Origin: Cloeon dipterum
Taxonomy: Eukaryota; Arthropoda; Insecta; Ephemeroptera; Baetidae
NCBI RefSeq assembly: GCF_949628265.1
Contig: NC_088788.1
Location: forward strand, 31,668,335 to 31,732,334
Reading direction: 5' to 3'
Length of the DNA stretch: 64,000 bases
Shown here piece by piece: positions 1-13,410 of this stretch. Numbering within the stretch: position 1 is the first letter of the stretch; each line of letters starts with the position of its first letter. The position numbers and the translations under genes are program-made. The notes beneath the pieces were generated by a model that saw only the letters and a program-made list of their open reading frames with translations, was not told the origin of the DNA and did no database searches.

Positions 1-3000
1 ATGAAGCACGCTGGAGCCAGTCAGCCAGCCGGAGGGTGATTGCGAAAGCACCCCCTGCCCTTGCCGGCGTGGCGTGCGCCGTCGTCGTCGCCATGCCGAG
101 TACCCCAATTTCTCCGACGATTGTAAACACCACGCGGTTTTTAGGCGGAAACAGAGCAGAAGCTTCGCGCCAGTCCGGCTGGCGACCATGCACCAATCTC
201 TCTCTCGCCGCCAACGCCGCCGCCGCCACCGCTTCGTCACCCCCTTTCTTGCCTTCGCTCTTCCAGGGGTGGAAGGGTCGCAGAAAATTATTGCGCATTA
301 TTTAATATTTTTCCAGTCAGCATGAATCGTGGCGACGCCAGGATCCGGCTAAAGGCAGTCGTCAGTTTGACTTATGAGTTTGTTTTTTCTCTTTTCGTCG
401 TCGCCTGACGTCTCTCCATTCCATTGCCTTTTCAACCCTCGCTTTTTTGTCATATATGCTAATCTAAATCGCTTCAGGGCGGCTCTGTTGGATGCCATTC
501 CTCCTAATTAGCCCCCACGAAGAGCTATAATATGGGGTTGGAAAAATATGGAAAGCCCTTACGAATCTTCAATTGACTTTCTCTTAACCACATATATAAA
601 TACGTTCTAAAAAGTAAACCTCTATTTCCTATTTCCCCTGGTACTTTGTTTTTAATTTATTTTCTTTGGAAGAGCTCTTCAATTGTAAAAGTAACACGTT
701 TTGGTTTTCAAAAATGTTTATAAAAATAGGATATTATGGAAAATAAAAAAAAATATGTTTATTATTATTAAACCCACCAACAAACTGTGAAAAATTGTGC
801 ATATATACTTCTCTGATTTTAACTGTAATCTCCAAGAAAATGAGTTTAATTTTTCTATAAGCAACAAGCGATGTCTTCCCATTCGAAATCGTTTTTTGGA
901 GATAGCCTGTCATAAGTAAATTATAATTTATTAAATTACGCCACGAGTAGCGATTAATAATTAATCATTTTAAGCATTGTAAATAGCAGATATCAAGTTA
1001 TCTTTATCTGATTTATTTGTAACGATTGCCTGGAAGTCTCTGGATTGTACAAATTTTAGTCCAGGAGAAAAACACAACAATAATTTGAAACTGATACATA
1101 ATTGAGTTAAATTTAAAAAAAAAATCAATAAATAATTTAACAATTCAATAAAGTTAATTTTTTATCATCATAGCGCTAGTCTCAGTGAAATTAAGCTACA
1201 TTGGACTTTCCTTTTTTATTTTTGGAACATTGTTGGGGAACCCTATTCAGGAAGAAATTTTTAGGACCATGTTTTCAGGACGTAGTACGTTATTTGGATC
1301 GTTTAGGAAAGTATATGGCACCCCGAAAAAATTAAAATTTGGAATCAGTGTTTCTTACAGATGATCCCAATTTATTTGATTAAAAATTATTAAATGTCTG
1401 AAGGTCTCCCGTGTTGGTCAACACTGTAGTCTTTTTTAAATACCGGCTGAAACTCCAGCAGCCCCAGAGTATTGAATAAATGCCGTTCAATTTGGAAAAT
1501 GAGCCCAAACATAAATAAATATACACTGCTGCTCACTATACGTATGTTAAAACCGTTCTGTTCTTGAATTTAATGAAACGATGTGAAGCAAGAGTGCAGA
1601 GTGCTCTGGTTTTCGAGCAGCGCATAATATGTGAAAGCAGATCGCTTGGTGACAAATATCGCGGCGGGCAGGCAGGCACCAGAGAGCGAGCGAGTTTCGC
1701 AGGGAGAACAAGGCCGGGGCAAAGACGGTCGTCACTCGCCAGCTCGCAGTCACTCAGCCAACCATTTATTTTGCTTTTTTAGATAAGCGGCGATGGCGTG
1801 GTCTCGGGCGGCAGCGACGGGGCGCCGTGGCTCCGATTTTTATTCCCATGTTAAGAGATTAATGAGCGGCGAGAATTCATTTGGCCATACTTTTATATAC
1901 AGACAGCACACAAAACGCACACACAAGCTACACTAACACACACAGCTCTTGCTCTGGCAGCGGAATCTGCGCAGTTTATGCTAGCTGGCTCCATCTCTTT
2001 ATATAAAAAGGGAAAACAGGGCCGTAGTGAGCTTGTGCAGCTCGCAGCCGACTTAATGCAAACAGAGTAGGCGCCACACCAAACATAATATTTATTTAAT
2101 GCCACTGCACGTCGCCCAGGCCGCGCGCTCCTCTTTTTGTTTCGGCCCGCAAAAAATAGCGCGCAGCACCACGAGCACGGCGCCACATAATGCGAGACAG
2201 ACAGTGCACTTCGCCGCCAAGCTGCTGTGACAAATGTCAACGCGCCTCTCTTTCCCTCTGCGTACGTGTCTTTGATTAAAACGCACGTCGCCTTCTGCCA
2301 CTTTGTCAAACCTTCGCATTTTATGGGCACAATGGCCGCCCATGAGCGAAAATTGAGTATTCAAAATATTAGGTATTTTTATAACTTTGCACAGTCAAGG
2401 AAGAGTCGCGAAAATTTGCAATTCAAAACGTGTCAACTCATTACTCTTACTCCCAGAGTGTTTACATCTGACTTAAATAAGTGGTACACTCCTTAGGAAA
2501 CGACTACGTAACTCTGAGTTACTCCAAATTTAATTGCTATATGCGGGTTGTTTAATTTCGATCGCCGTCTGGTTGAAAAAAATGCGCCTGTGTGCAAATC
2601 ATGTAAATACGAAACAAGGATCCGGGAGGTACACGACTCACTTGGATTATTTGTGGATATTTTGATAAGGAAATATTTCCATCATAGGGGATGAACCATT
2701 AAATTGCGAATTTCAAGCCATGTAACAAACTTTTAACCCACCCTATAAAATCATATGAATCGACTAAGTTTCAGTGAAAACATGCTCATAAAGATTGGAT
2801 AAAAAACCAAACCTGTGAGGTATACTTGAAAACAAATTTTCACTCGACGTTTTTTGCATTATCTTGTTAGTGATAAATGAGTAACAAAAAATCGGTGCGT
2901 AGCTATAGGTTATTTTTTGACATTTTCTATCACATGAAATAGGGTGGACTGGATATGCTGAAACTGGTCGATTTTTGGTAAAAATAACTCTGAAGTCAAC

Positions 3001-5278
3001 AAGGACTCAACTCGTTTACCACAAAAAGAGATATTTTGAGCAGCGCCTTCTGCTCTACTAATAAATGCACAGACCGACAAGACAGTCTTGGTCTGACCCA
3101 AAAATTCATTTGTGAATATTAAATGGTTTTTGTTGTTAGTAAAAAATTGCAGCACATTATTTTTTGTCAGTTTTACTGGTTGAAATTTTACTGTTAACTT
3201 TTAAAATCTTGTTATCATTGCAAATTTTTACACACTTTAATTTCTTTGTGTCAAGAATCCAGCAGAGAAGAATCAATTAACTATATATCAGCTCTTTTAA
3301 ATCCGAGCAAAAATCTCTCACTTCTATTTACAGTGTGCAAGAAACTATATTAAAATGTTAATTTTTCCCTTTAAGCATTGGAATCATTCGAGAAGAAAAT
3401 CACACACCTATGTGCAAAAAATATAATAACTCAAAAAGTCATCAACTGTCGAAAAGTCTGTTTTAGGTAGGATTCTTGTCTCCATCATAAACCAATTTTT
3501 TTTAATATGTCTTTGGTGCGTTCTTCCAGGCCGAAGAAGATCCTCGAAATAATGACGAAATAATTAAAGGTTTTTTTTAAAAATACTATTTGACGCACAA
3601 AACGCATAATAGGTATATATAACGAAGACTACAAACTGCGGTCGGCTGAGGGTTGACTGACTATTCACCGGCAAAAGCCATCTAAAATCCATGTTAATGA
3701 GCTTTTAGGGAGTTTCCGCGGAAAAACAAAGGCAGAAAATGCGCAGCTCCATTAAACCAGATCTAGTGATGACTCACAAGACCATAAAAAATTGCCGGCG
3801 GCGAGGAAAATGCACGGAAATTACAAACTGAGTCGATTATATTAATTCAAGTCAAATTATCAAGTAGGAGGAAAATAAAGGTAAAGGTGCCGGATCCAGA
3901 AAAGGCAAGGGTCTGCTCAAGTTCGCCGCTGATGTCACTTTAGCCGTTCTCGGTCAGCAACAACAGACACTATCCTGTCGCGTCGAGCCATGTTTGTAAA
4001 TACATTTGCCCAGCGCGTTGATTACTCCGACAAAATTTATATCCTTGCCTCGCACTTTACACGATTTCGCATGCACGCAGGCCGATTTTATTTTCCGTCT
4101 GGCGTAGAAATGGCTGCTGCTTCTTATAATGTGCCTTTGGTCGATGCTTTATTTGAAGAGCCGAATGTGTGCATGGTGTGTTTGTGCTGAAGCGAGCGAG
4201 CGAGCGCCTTTCGCATTTATTTATTGATGGAAGCATTTGCAGACAGGCGTGCATGAATCATCTCCTCGCTGGAGTCGCAGACCTATTAGTCACTGTTGCC
4301 GTGATGGATGAGGAAATAATTGTGGACGGAAATTCTGCGATAGTTCGTTGATTTGTCAGAACCAAGGTGTGTTTTATTTGACTAAATTTGACAAATAACC
4401 TCCACTAAATTGTATGCATTGTCAAACATCATTCAAGATAATTGCCCAATCCAGTTGCTATTCTTTTCAATTTGTTAGTTTAAGTGAAAATTAAAAAGTG
4501 GCTCTCATTTTAAGCGTGGCTTTGACCAAGTAAGTGCTGCTAATTCTGAAAATGTGTTTAAAATGCCACGTTTTCGTATTGTACAGCGGATGTTTCGGTC
4601 CCTATAAATTTTTGAAAAGTCGTGGAGGAACATTGTTAAATACAATGCAGTTTTTCATCGACGCGTTCAGTTAAAGCCACTCCTGTTAATATCAATAAAT
4701 TGATCGAACCAGTTCACCAACGATTAGGATTTTAGCAAAATTTTTGTGCTGAAAATAGCCAAAGAAATTTTAGTCTTATGTTGAGATAGTTGGTTCCACT
4801 GCGTGATAGAGGCGGCGGAGCGACTCATATTTGTAATATAATAATTTCCCTTCAGTGAAACGAGTGCAGCAAGTTGAAAATCTCTGGAGAGCTATATCAT
4901 TATATAGTTCTTCAAAACTGGAGCCCAAAAATGAGGTTATAAATTTGAAATATTTTTGTTGCTTTTACTAAAAAATATTTCTCAAGCAAGCGGCGATTTT
5001 TGATAAATGTTTGTTGGGTTTGAGGTGAATCATACTCTTGAAACATTTAAGATTTGATATATTTAAATAAATTGGTGGAACGATTAGTATGCTGAGCACG
5101 CACTGATTACCCAACACGATCAACAGAGGTGCTTTTGAGCAAAAAAACACAATCAGCGACACCGTGCCGCACTTTGCATGTGTAATTAAGGGCAGCCGCA
5201 AAATGAGGCGTGTGAGAATTAATACTGTAAGTGCGTAAGTGCGCGAGTGTCGGAAAGTGGCTGTCGGGGGCCGAGTAC

Positions 5279-5300
5279 CATATTATATGTATATAATATG
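5279..5300. repeat. AT-rich 22 bp near-perfect palindrome
   Basis: Two 10 bp arms (CATATTATAT and ATATAATATG) flank a 2 bp centre. The structure could extrude as a small cruciform or contain TATA-like sequence. No gene start can be tied to it. Confidence 0.55.
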
Positions 5301-5323
5301 TGGATACCTTGGCTGGACTGGCC

Positions 5324-5351
5324 GCGACGCCGTCGAGGCGACGCCGTCGAA
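5324..5351. repeat. Tandem 14 bp duplication
   Basis: The unit GCGACGCCGTCGA plus one base occurs twice in direct succession, differing only in its last base (G, then A). It sits in a GC-rich patch. Replication slippage is the simplest origin. Confidence 0.7.
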
Positions 5352-8336
5352 TCGAGCCGGAGTGCAATGTACATTAATTAATGCACGGTCGAATCTAAAA
5401 GATTGAGCGATAAAGTCTCATTAAGAGGAAGTCATTAAGCAGGCGAATAATTTCTCAAGCGGCTGAGGTAATTAAAAAAAGAAGCCAGTGTCGAGAAGGA
5501 CAAGAGAATCGCATCAAAAGGCAGCGTTGGACAAATTCCTCCTCTTGTCGGACGGTGCGGATGCGCGCGCTCCGGTTAAATAAAAGCAAAGAGTGAGCTG
5601 GCAGAAAAAATTCTGCGCGCCGCGTAATGGGCAAAAAATGGCTCTGCTTGGCACTCTTTTAAGCACCCATCGCGTCAGCACACCTGTTATTTTTTTCAGG
5701 CTTTCCGCGTTTTTCGCGTCCGAATTAAATCAATTAGGCTGTAGTGCGGCTGCGGTGGACGGCCGGCCGGCGCTACGTGTGGTGTGTGCACGGTGCGTGT
5801 TTGTTGTTTGAGTACAACGCTCCGTGGCCCACAATGAGCGCCGCTCACTCGGCACGGATTTGCATTTTTAATAACTGGCTGTGGCCACAGCACCAAGCAC
5901 CGCGCATCTCATCCGCAAACTGGCCGCATATCAAAGAGAAAGAGCTCCAACTTCAGAGGCGGTGCCGTCGTCAGTGGCGGATTTCGCTTCACCTATGTGC
6001 TCCATCTTGTGAATTTATTTCTCTAAATTCCAAACATGCACAACACTATTCCACTCATGCTTAGTGTCAACAATTTTTTATTTCAGCGCGGTATCAATGT
6101 CTGCAATTTAAAAATTGGCATTTAACTCTCAAATAACGTCTTCAAAAATATCCAATCAGCATTTTCTGACTTCTGTGGTCTTCTACAACCTCAAGTAAAA
6201 ATTTATTTTCATGGAAGACAGGTTGTTAATTTCTTTAAAAATAACCATTTACAAAATGGAAATACTAAAAGAAATCAGATTGGCCCTCACTAAATATTTC
6301 ATTCAAGCTTAACCCACGCGAGCATTAGATTTTTTGATTTCGTGAGTAAAAGCGGGGAATGTACGCTGTTTGCATCTGTCGCCACGAGTGTTAATTGGCC
6401 TGCTCGCTCTCCCTCCACTGCCCTCTTCCCTCTCAAACAGGGTTCAATCTAGAATTTTATTCCATTTTTTCATTTCCATTCAAGATCCGCCACTGGCTAT
6501 CGGGCCAGCTTTTTAATTCGACCAGCGAGAGGCAGCCGGTTGGTTGCGAAAATAAATTAAAGGCACATTCTCAACTACCACTCGCGAGAGCAAGACGAGT
6601 TATTCGCGAATGGAGATGAGAAAAATTCCTGGCCAAACGATGCTCGCGCGCAGCAATATACCTTTCTCGTCGAGTCCATATTATATGCTAATTCCCTGAT
6701 GGGCGAGCTGCTTGCGTTTTCTTTTTTTGCGGCCGCGTGGATACGTACTCGCGCACACGGCGAGGAGTAAGTAAAGATATGATGCACAGTGTGGTTGCTT
6801 TCGCTCACCTTTTTTACGCGGATATTCTCATCCACCTTCTCAGCACAGCGCCGGAGAGGAGCTTTTAAAAGCGGTGAGTAATCACCGCGCGCAAATGCCA
6901 GATAAAAACTTAAAAACTCACTCTCAGAGACCAACCGCATAGCCGGTGATTACGGCAAATTTGTTAAATATAAATTTTCATTCTCTCGCACACGGCTTTG
7001 TGCGGCCGAGGCGAGTAAATGACCCAACCGGATAGCTCTCGCGCTCTGGGAGACAGGCTCGCAGATTAATGCCGTTCACTTGATCGTAAATTGGGAATCT
7101 CATGTACGTCTCGGCAAATTTTATTGCAGCTTCCATTATACAAAAGTGCTCATGGACGCAACCGGGATTAGAATTTGCTAAAAGCTAACAGGATGTCAGC
7201 CTCAGCTTTAAGATTATTCCCAAATGAATTATTTGGAATTAATCTCTACAACACACACACTTGAAAAATCTCCATCATCATTCGCTATTTGAGATAAACA
7301 CGATTTTTAATAGCAGATTCAACTCGCTATCGCCTCGCTAAAGTGGGTGCGATTTCCAGTTACACGATAACAACCAATTATTACAAGCAGGGTTACTATT
7401 AAAAAAAAAATGATATGACGCAAAAGCTTGCTCAAAATAAAGTACCAAGAATGATATAACTTTATATGACACAATTTTAATTCATTTGGACGTAATGAGA
7501 CCAAAAATCAAATTATATTTCTAAAAGAAGTGAAAGTAAGATGAAAATTAAAATTCATTTTGCTCTCATCCAATTTATGAAAGAGGCTGGCTAGAAATTT
7601 CGTAGCTCCATAAAATATTTCCCAGTGGGTAGCCATAAAAATGTAATGTTAATTCACAAAAAATTACGTTCCAGGCACAAAAATCTATGTGAATTGTTTT
7701 ATTGAACGACCAGCTTATGGAACATAATATATGCCATTTTTTCTACAATTTATTCTTCCATGTACTTATTGAGAATAAAAAGTAAAGGTAACTCAGTCAG
7801 AGTAAAGCGCAACATGCTGCAATCAATATGGGTACTTTCCACTTTATTTTCCTCGTATCCTTTTTGTCAAGCTTGGCTGAGTTATGTTACGTTTAAAAAT
7901 ATTTTCCTGGATCTAAAAAATTGGAATTAACTTACAAATTGTAAAGCCAACGAAACACTTTAGAACTGAAAGTGAAGCGGATCATCTGAGTCAAAATTGT
8001 TATTCTCTTAACTATCTGATTGTGATTGGAAAAATTTCTAGTGAACTCATATAGAGGCATAAAAAGGATGTGCTGACCGTTTAAGATTACAAATAAGATT
8101 AGATGGCTAAAACCATATAATGGGAAAAATTGGAAAGAATCTAAATTTTAAATTACAATTTTCAATGGACATACTCCCCGGATTTTCACTTTAAAATGAA
8201 ACTAAAAATATTTCCTATTTCTCTGTATCCATTTTAATGAAAAATTTGCTACTGGCACAAAGATAGTATGCATCATCACAAACCCAACAACATAAAATAA
8301 TAATAGTAAACGAAACTGTTATTGAAGCTATCAAAT

Positions 8337-8356
8337 GTATGCAACCTGTGCAGCAC
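8337..8356 (+). repeat. Copy 1 of a dispersed 20 bp word
   Basis: GTATGCAACCTGTGCAGCAC occurs here and again, same orientation and no mismatch, at 21,072-21,091. Downstream similarity is weaker (TTGAATATTTT here, TTCAAGTATTTT there). This suggests two diverged copies of an interspersed repeat or a shared non-coding element. Confidence 0.55.
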
Positions 8357-8837
8357 CTACGCATAGATTTTGCCTAAGCTGGAATCACATTTGAATATTT
8401 TGCGGTACCTATGAATGGTACAGAAAAGGATTTGTGTGAATTTGAGCCAAACAATAGGTTTAGATTGAAAACCGATTGTGAGAGTAGTGTGCTGCTCTTT
8501 TACACCAATTGAATTTTCATAATCTCAGCAGGACGGGGGTCGTTTGTATCCTGCTCTCGAGCTTGGATGATTTTCTCGGAGCAAAGTTGTTAGACACATA
8601 ATGTTCCAAGAACCATAAAATACACGCGCACGCCGGAGAGGACGGGGAGGAAAAGTTTTGAGTAAACAGCAGTTAGTTTCCAGTTTGATAAACAAATTCG
8701 GCTGGTTCCTGGCGGCGGTAGCAAGTGGCTAATGGCGGCCGAATGAGAGACAAGGCTCCTCTTTGACTGTGCTCAATGCCAACAGAGACCAACTTCACAT
8801 CCAACAACCACTATTTAAAAAGAGTCGGTGCTTTTTC

Positions 8838-8844
<7 letters not shown>

Positions 8845-8906
<62 letters not shown>
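8845..8906 (+). repeat. (TC)31 microsatellite
   Basis: Uninterrupted TC dinucleotides, 62 bp. The minus strand is (GA)31, a potential GAGA-factor type binding tract. Apparent open frames through it (Leu-Ser or Arg-Glu runs) are artefacts of the repeat. Confidence 0.97.
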
Positions 8907-8910
<4 letters not shown>

Positions 8911-11427
8911 GCTGGCTGGCTTTGATACGCGCGGCGCGAGTGAAATATTAAAATATGAGCACGCTCGCCGGCGCTTTTTGCAGAGTAGCATTACGGCCGG
9001 CAGCAGAGCCACTTGACTGTCGCTCGCTCGCTCGCTGAACCAGTCCATTATTTATATTTTGACTCATGCGGCAGCAAAAATCTCAAAAGTGCAGACTGGC
9101 GGCACATTGACTGGAAATAATCTTTCGCAAGTCTTAATTTATTGGCTTCTCCAGCGAGAGACAAGCAAAAAGTCTCTCAGCGAGCGTGCGTCGTAAATTC
9201 TCTCTCAAGGGAAGATGCGACGACGTTGGATGCAACTCGCTCTCTTTAATTGCCGCCACTCGATAGCCAGCAATTACTGCAATTAATGCAGCCCGGCCAA
9301 CCAGCCCGGGCATAGTGTCAGTAGAGAGGCTTGATTCCCAGCTTTTAGCTTTTTAATTACTTAATCGAGACAGGCGAGATAAAGAAAATTATATATTTTA
9401 TTTCTTGACTCTAAAATCAATTTTATACAAAGAAAAAAAATAGAAAAGATCGGAAAGCGAAACTCCTTACTTCATTTTTTAAACGATATCTATACATAAT
9501 GGGAATAAATTAGGATTGCTAGATAATTTAATTTGATCATCTGGGAAGTAGTGTTAAATATTTGAATTAATTGCATCAGGAAAAAGAGCTATGTACTGGT
9601 TGCTCGATTGATGAGAAGGTAAATTTCGGAGTTGCAATGTAATCTAACCAGAATACGGCGTTAATTAAATATTTAAAACCCTACCGTTTTAATTTTCCAA
9701 GCAGAATGGACTTAAATTTAATTAAAATATTTACGTCATAACGTTTTGGTTACGACTTATTAAAAATCAAAACGATTAAGAAGCACTGTTAAAAAGAATC
9801 AAGCCCCTTTAGCAATTTAGCGAGCAGCAGCGGCTGCGCTTGCAACGTGTTTATAAGACTGAATATTCACTTTGCCATCGGTGTCGAAATAATTTATGCC
9901 TGTTTATTGGCACTGATTACTTTTGCTATGTTGGCGGACGCGCGCGGCGACATAAAAATTTTATTTGCAGCCAATAAAAAGTGGAGAGATGCATAATTCA
10001 AGGCGCGGTGTGATTTATAGGAATGGACGTATTGGCCGGGTCGGTAGAAGTAGCTCTGAACGCATGCAGACCGAGAATGTTTGTGTGCGGCCACGTCTGT
10101 CCAGTCCAATCGTGCGGCGCCGCTCGGCTCAAGGGTTTGGCCCCTTGAACAAAGCTCATTGCTGCTGTGTCAAAGTGACTCACGCAGACCCCTTTCCAAT
10201 ATGGAAGCCTGCTGATTTATCGTCAAAATTATACCCGCAGGGAATACATCTGGATTCAATTCGAGTGCTTCAAGGACCCATCCGAAGTGGACTTTTCATG
10301 ATTGGCCTCCAAGTTAACGAAACATAAAAATTTTAACTGGGCTGGACTGAAATCATGACTGAACCACCTGCTCTGCCCGACATGCCAAAATTGATGTTAA
10401 TTCCTTCAGGAGTATGATCGTGTGATCAGCAGTTCAGCACATTCCAAATTAATTAATTTTCGTGTAACAGGAAATATGACATGTGTTATATTTCCTTAAG
10501 ATTTTAATTTCCATAAAGTTTGATAAAATATATTCCCCAATCTGGAAAAACGATGGTTAACCTCATTTTGATAGTGGTCGAAGAGAACGGGAATCATGTG
10601 AATCAACATACAAATTGCATTAATCGAATCAACAGGGAACAGTTAAATTGGCAAAAATATTATGAATGTTACCAATGTGGTTTGACCTCAGCGTGTTGAT
10701 AAAAATGTATAAAAGGCAAGGCTTTGAGTTATCAACTATAACCAATGAAACTTAAATTTTAATAGCATTATTGTTTTAGACAAAACTAATTCCAGGCTTC
10801 TAGGGCTGATTTTACTTCAAAGAGCAAATTTTATGAAATCTTCTTTTCATCAATTCAAATGTATCTCTTTTTGCCAAAAGAAATGAAGAATGTTGCCAAC
10901 TGCCTGGTTTCTATCAACCTGATCTTCCCTTCATTATTTTATGATTCAATCTTTCAAATCTTATTTCGTTTGATAATATGTAATGAAATATTTACCATGG
11001 CTTGCAGCAGAAGAATTAGCTGCGAATCCCGCTACATAGTTAATATAGTTATAGTAATTGAGATAATCAACCATTTATTTAAAAATTATTCTTATACTGA
11101 GCTAATTTTAAGTTTGTATTAATAAACAAAAACTAAAATAAACTAAGTCATAATTTAAATAGCACTGGGCAAATCACCATATTTATATTTGCCTGTATAT
11201 TACCAATTTTAAGAGCTTCAAGATTGCAGTTAATCAAACACACCAACATTAAGAAGAGATCTTTTATATCAAGCATCTAGTCATATCTCCACTAACTTCT
11301 GCTTAATGCGTGAAATCACTATAGGGTAATTTAAGCCACTAATACACAAATAAAAATCGAAGAGATAATAGTAAAACTATATTAGTGATTTGAAATGATA
11401 TGCCACTTCCATTGGAATTCAAAAAAA

Positions 11428-11433
11428 TTTATT
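11428..11433 (-). other. Poly(A) signal of RpL13
   Basis: AATAAA on the minus strand, about 28 nt past the RpL13 stop codon. It implies a very short 3' UTR, usual for ribosomal protein genes. Confidence 0.7.
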
Positions 11434-11460
11434 TTTCGCCTTAACCTGTCCCGACATTCC

Positions 11461-13410
11461 TTACTTCTTCTTCTTGGTGATGTCCTCAGCGTTTTCTGCG
11501 GCTTCTCTCGCTCTCTTTGCACGCTTTCCAACCAACTTAGCATCAGCACGGGCCTGGAAATAAAAGGAATCTCGTAAGAAAATGGCTTACCAAAAAAGTA
11601 AAAATGTTTTTTTTTTAATTGGGTCGGACCGAGGTTAAGCCTTGTTGGTCCATGCAGAAGGCACTGCTCAAAACCAATTAAGCAAGATAGTATACAGGAA
11701 AATTTTGCAATGAATTGATAACACATTCAGCTCATAATACAATAAATTTCATAAAAATTTAGGATTATCTACTACAGAAATGCTTAACTTTGAATGCAAT
11801 TCACAAAAAGTCCAGGGTTCCGAAAAACCCGGGTTTCTTCCATTTTGCCCGACCCACCTGGGTTTTATTGGGGGGTAATGTTTTTTTGGGTTTTTCTAGG
11901 TTTTTTCAAATTTGCTATTCACAGCATTTTTTCAAGAAATGAAGAAATTTAATCCTCATGCCCCGGGACTTGCCAATTTTTTAATGTGCAAAAATGCAGC
12001 ACTAACTTTTTAGCGTTACAAAAACAGCCAAAAAACGATTTTTTTCTATTTTCCAGCATTTTTTATTTTTGATACTAAAATTATTGGAGCCTTGGGTAAA
12101 ATAGTGGGTTTTATTGGGTTTTTTAGCCTGGTTAAACCCGATAAAACCCAGGTGGGTTTTATCCGGGTGGGGAAAATTCGGAACCCTGAAAAAGTCTGAA
12201 AATAAAATTACCTTGCGGAGAGCGTGATAAGCAGAGAACTTCTTCTCAGCTCCGGTGATAGCGCGAGCCTTGTATTTGATGGTGGTCTGCTTGATGGGCA
12301 TGACCTGTTTATCCTGGAGTTGGACAGCAACCTTGCGTTCCTCCTCAGTGGCGTCACCCTTCCTGGGCTTCTTGTTGGCATGAACTGGGAACAGGATCAA
12401 CTTGCTGCGGTACTCCTTGAGCCTCTGCACGTTTGTCTGCAGACTTTCGACAGACTTGTTTCTACGTCTGTGGTCAACAGCAATACCAATGCTCCTAGCG
12501 AAGCCCTTGTTCAAACCAGCAGACTGAAAACCAAATCTTAAGTCAGCTTTCTTCCAAAAAGACATTATATTTAAATGATAATAATTGCATTTAAAGGTGT
12601 TGAAGTGTGTTTTCATTAATCCATCCATTAACATTCACACAAAAATTACAATATTACTGAGTCATTTAAGAACATCACATGTACCAAAAACATGCGAAAA
12701 GCAAAATAAAAATCATTAGAGATGTCCAAACCAACAGTATCATTTACATTACACCTTTAGTTTTAACATTCAGATATATTCACTGTTTTCTGTTATACTG
12801 AATGGCAGTATGATGTAACTAATGACGAACACATCATTTTTAGAAAATGCATTCAAGTTTAAAATCTTTTATATTGAAAAGTTTAATTTCATACCTATTT
12901 TACCACATTTTGCCTAAAAATAGGTACATGCGTTAATTGTACGAACCGTAACCATTTTCACGCTTAGATAGAAATGTGTTCATAAGTACCATCTCTTCAT
13001 TTATGCATTTTTGAAAAATGTGTAAATATGTTTCTACCCCAAATGTGTGCCACATGTTACACAGTAAACAATCTTTGCAATCAATTCTAGTCAACGTTAA
13101 TGACCTTATTAACATCTAGAACGATGATTTATCTAACAAATATTATGTTTAGTTTTAATTTTACCTTAATCTCATCTAGGGTGAAACCTCTGCCGGCGCG
13201 AACCTTGGTGTGGTACCTCTGAGACGGACACCTAACGATGGGGCGAAGGGGGCCGGCTGCGGGTCTAGGAGCGATAGCGCGGGCCTTCTTCACGCGAGTT
13301 TGATGTCTGCGGAATTTGCGGGCTGGCTGGTTGAACCAGGTCTTGACAAACCGCTGCCAATCCTTGTGGAAATGGCCATTGGGAATCATATTATTCCTCT
13401 TGGGAGCCAT
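11461..13410 (-). CDS. RpL13: Ribosomal protein L13 (eL13), 60S subunit
   Basis: Structural protein of the cytosolic large ribosomal subunit. Three coding exons: 13,410-13,165 (82 codons), 12,523-12,212 (104 codons) and 11,553-11,461 (30 codons plus TAA), all joined in phase 0 with GT-AG introns. The product is 216 aa; I recall about 218 aa for Drosophila RpL13. The N-terminus [20 protein letters not shown], the segments [20 protein letters not shown] and [23 protein letters not shown], and the Lys-rich tail ending ITKKKK are typical eL13 blocks. The ATG lies in the strong context GCCACCATGG and is the first methionine of the family. It lies head-to-head with the PSMB2 gene. A non-coding first exon with a TOP-like start is likely (13,809-13,828). 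Intron 2 carries a MITE next to the exon 2 donor site. The coding sequence is intact. Confidence 0.97.
11813..12188. mobile_element. hAT-like MITE in RpL13 intron 2
   Basis: A 376 bp non-coding element. It begins CAGGGTTCCGAA and ends with the exact reverse complement TTCGGAACCCTG. The 8 bp AAAAAGTC is present on both sides (11,805-11,812 and 12,189-12,196), a perfect target-site duplication of the length made by hAT transposases. A second, subterminal inverted repeat of 17 bp pairs 11,852-11,868 with 12,141-12,157. Several copies of a GGGTTTTATTGGG-like motif lie inside. There is no transposase frame, so mobility would depend on an autonomous relative elsewhere. The right-hand duplication ends 15 bp from the exon 2 donor site, yet GTAATT remains intact. 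Confidence 0.88.

Larger units (their letters stand above)
1..11460. other. Gene-free stretch downstream of RpL13
   Basis: I see no exon with a recognisable protein family on either strand here. The open frames present are short and lack family motifs, and many overlap GC-rich patches or the (TC)n tract. Composition alternates between GC-richer, CpG-containing patches (roughly 1.6-2.3, 3.6-4.3, 5.5-6.1, 6.5-7.1, 8.5-9.3 and 9.8-10.2 kb) and AT-rich stretches. The same mosaic recurs in the Ets65A introns. It could be intergenic DNA or an intron of a gene whose exons lie outside the window; the sequence alone does not decide. Confidence 0.6.

Noticed and set aside
12524..13164. Possible intronic box C/D snoRNA in RpL13 introns
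   Set aside because: Ribosomal-protein introns often host snoRNAs, but no minus-strand TGATGA box C paired with a CTGA box D was found in either coding intron or the leader intron.
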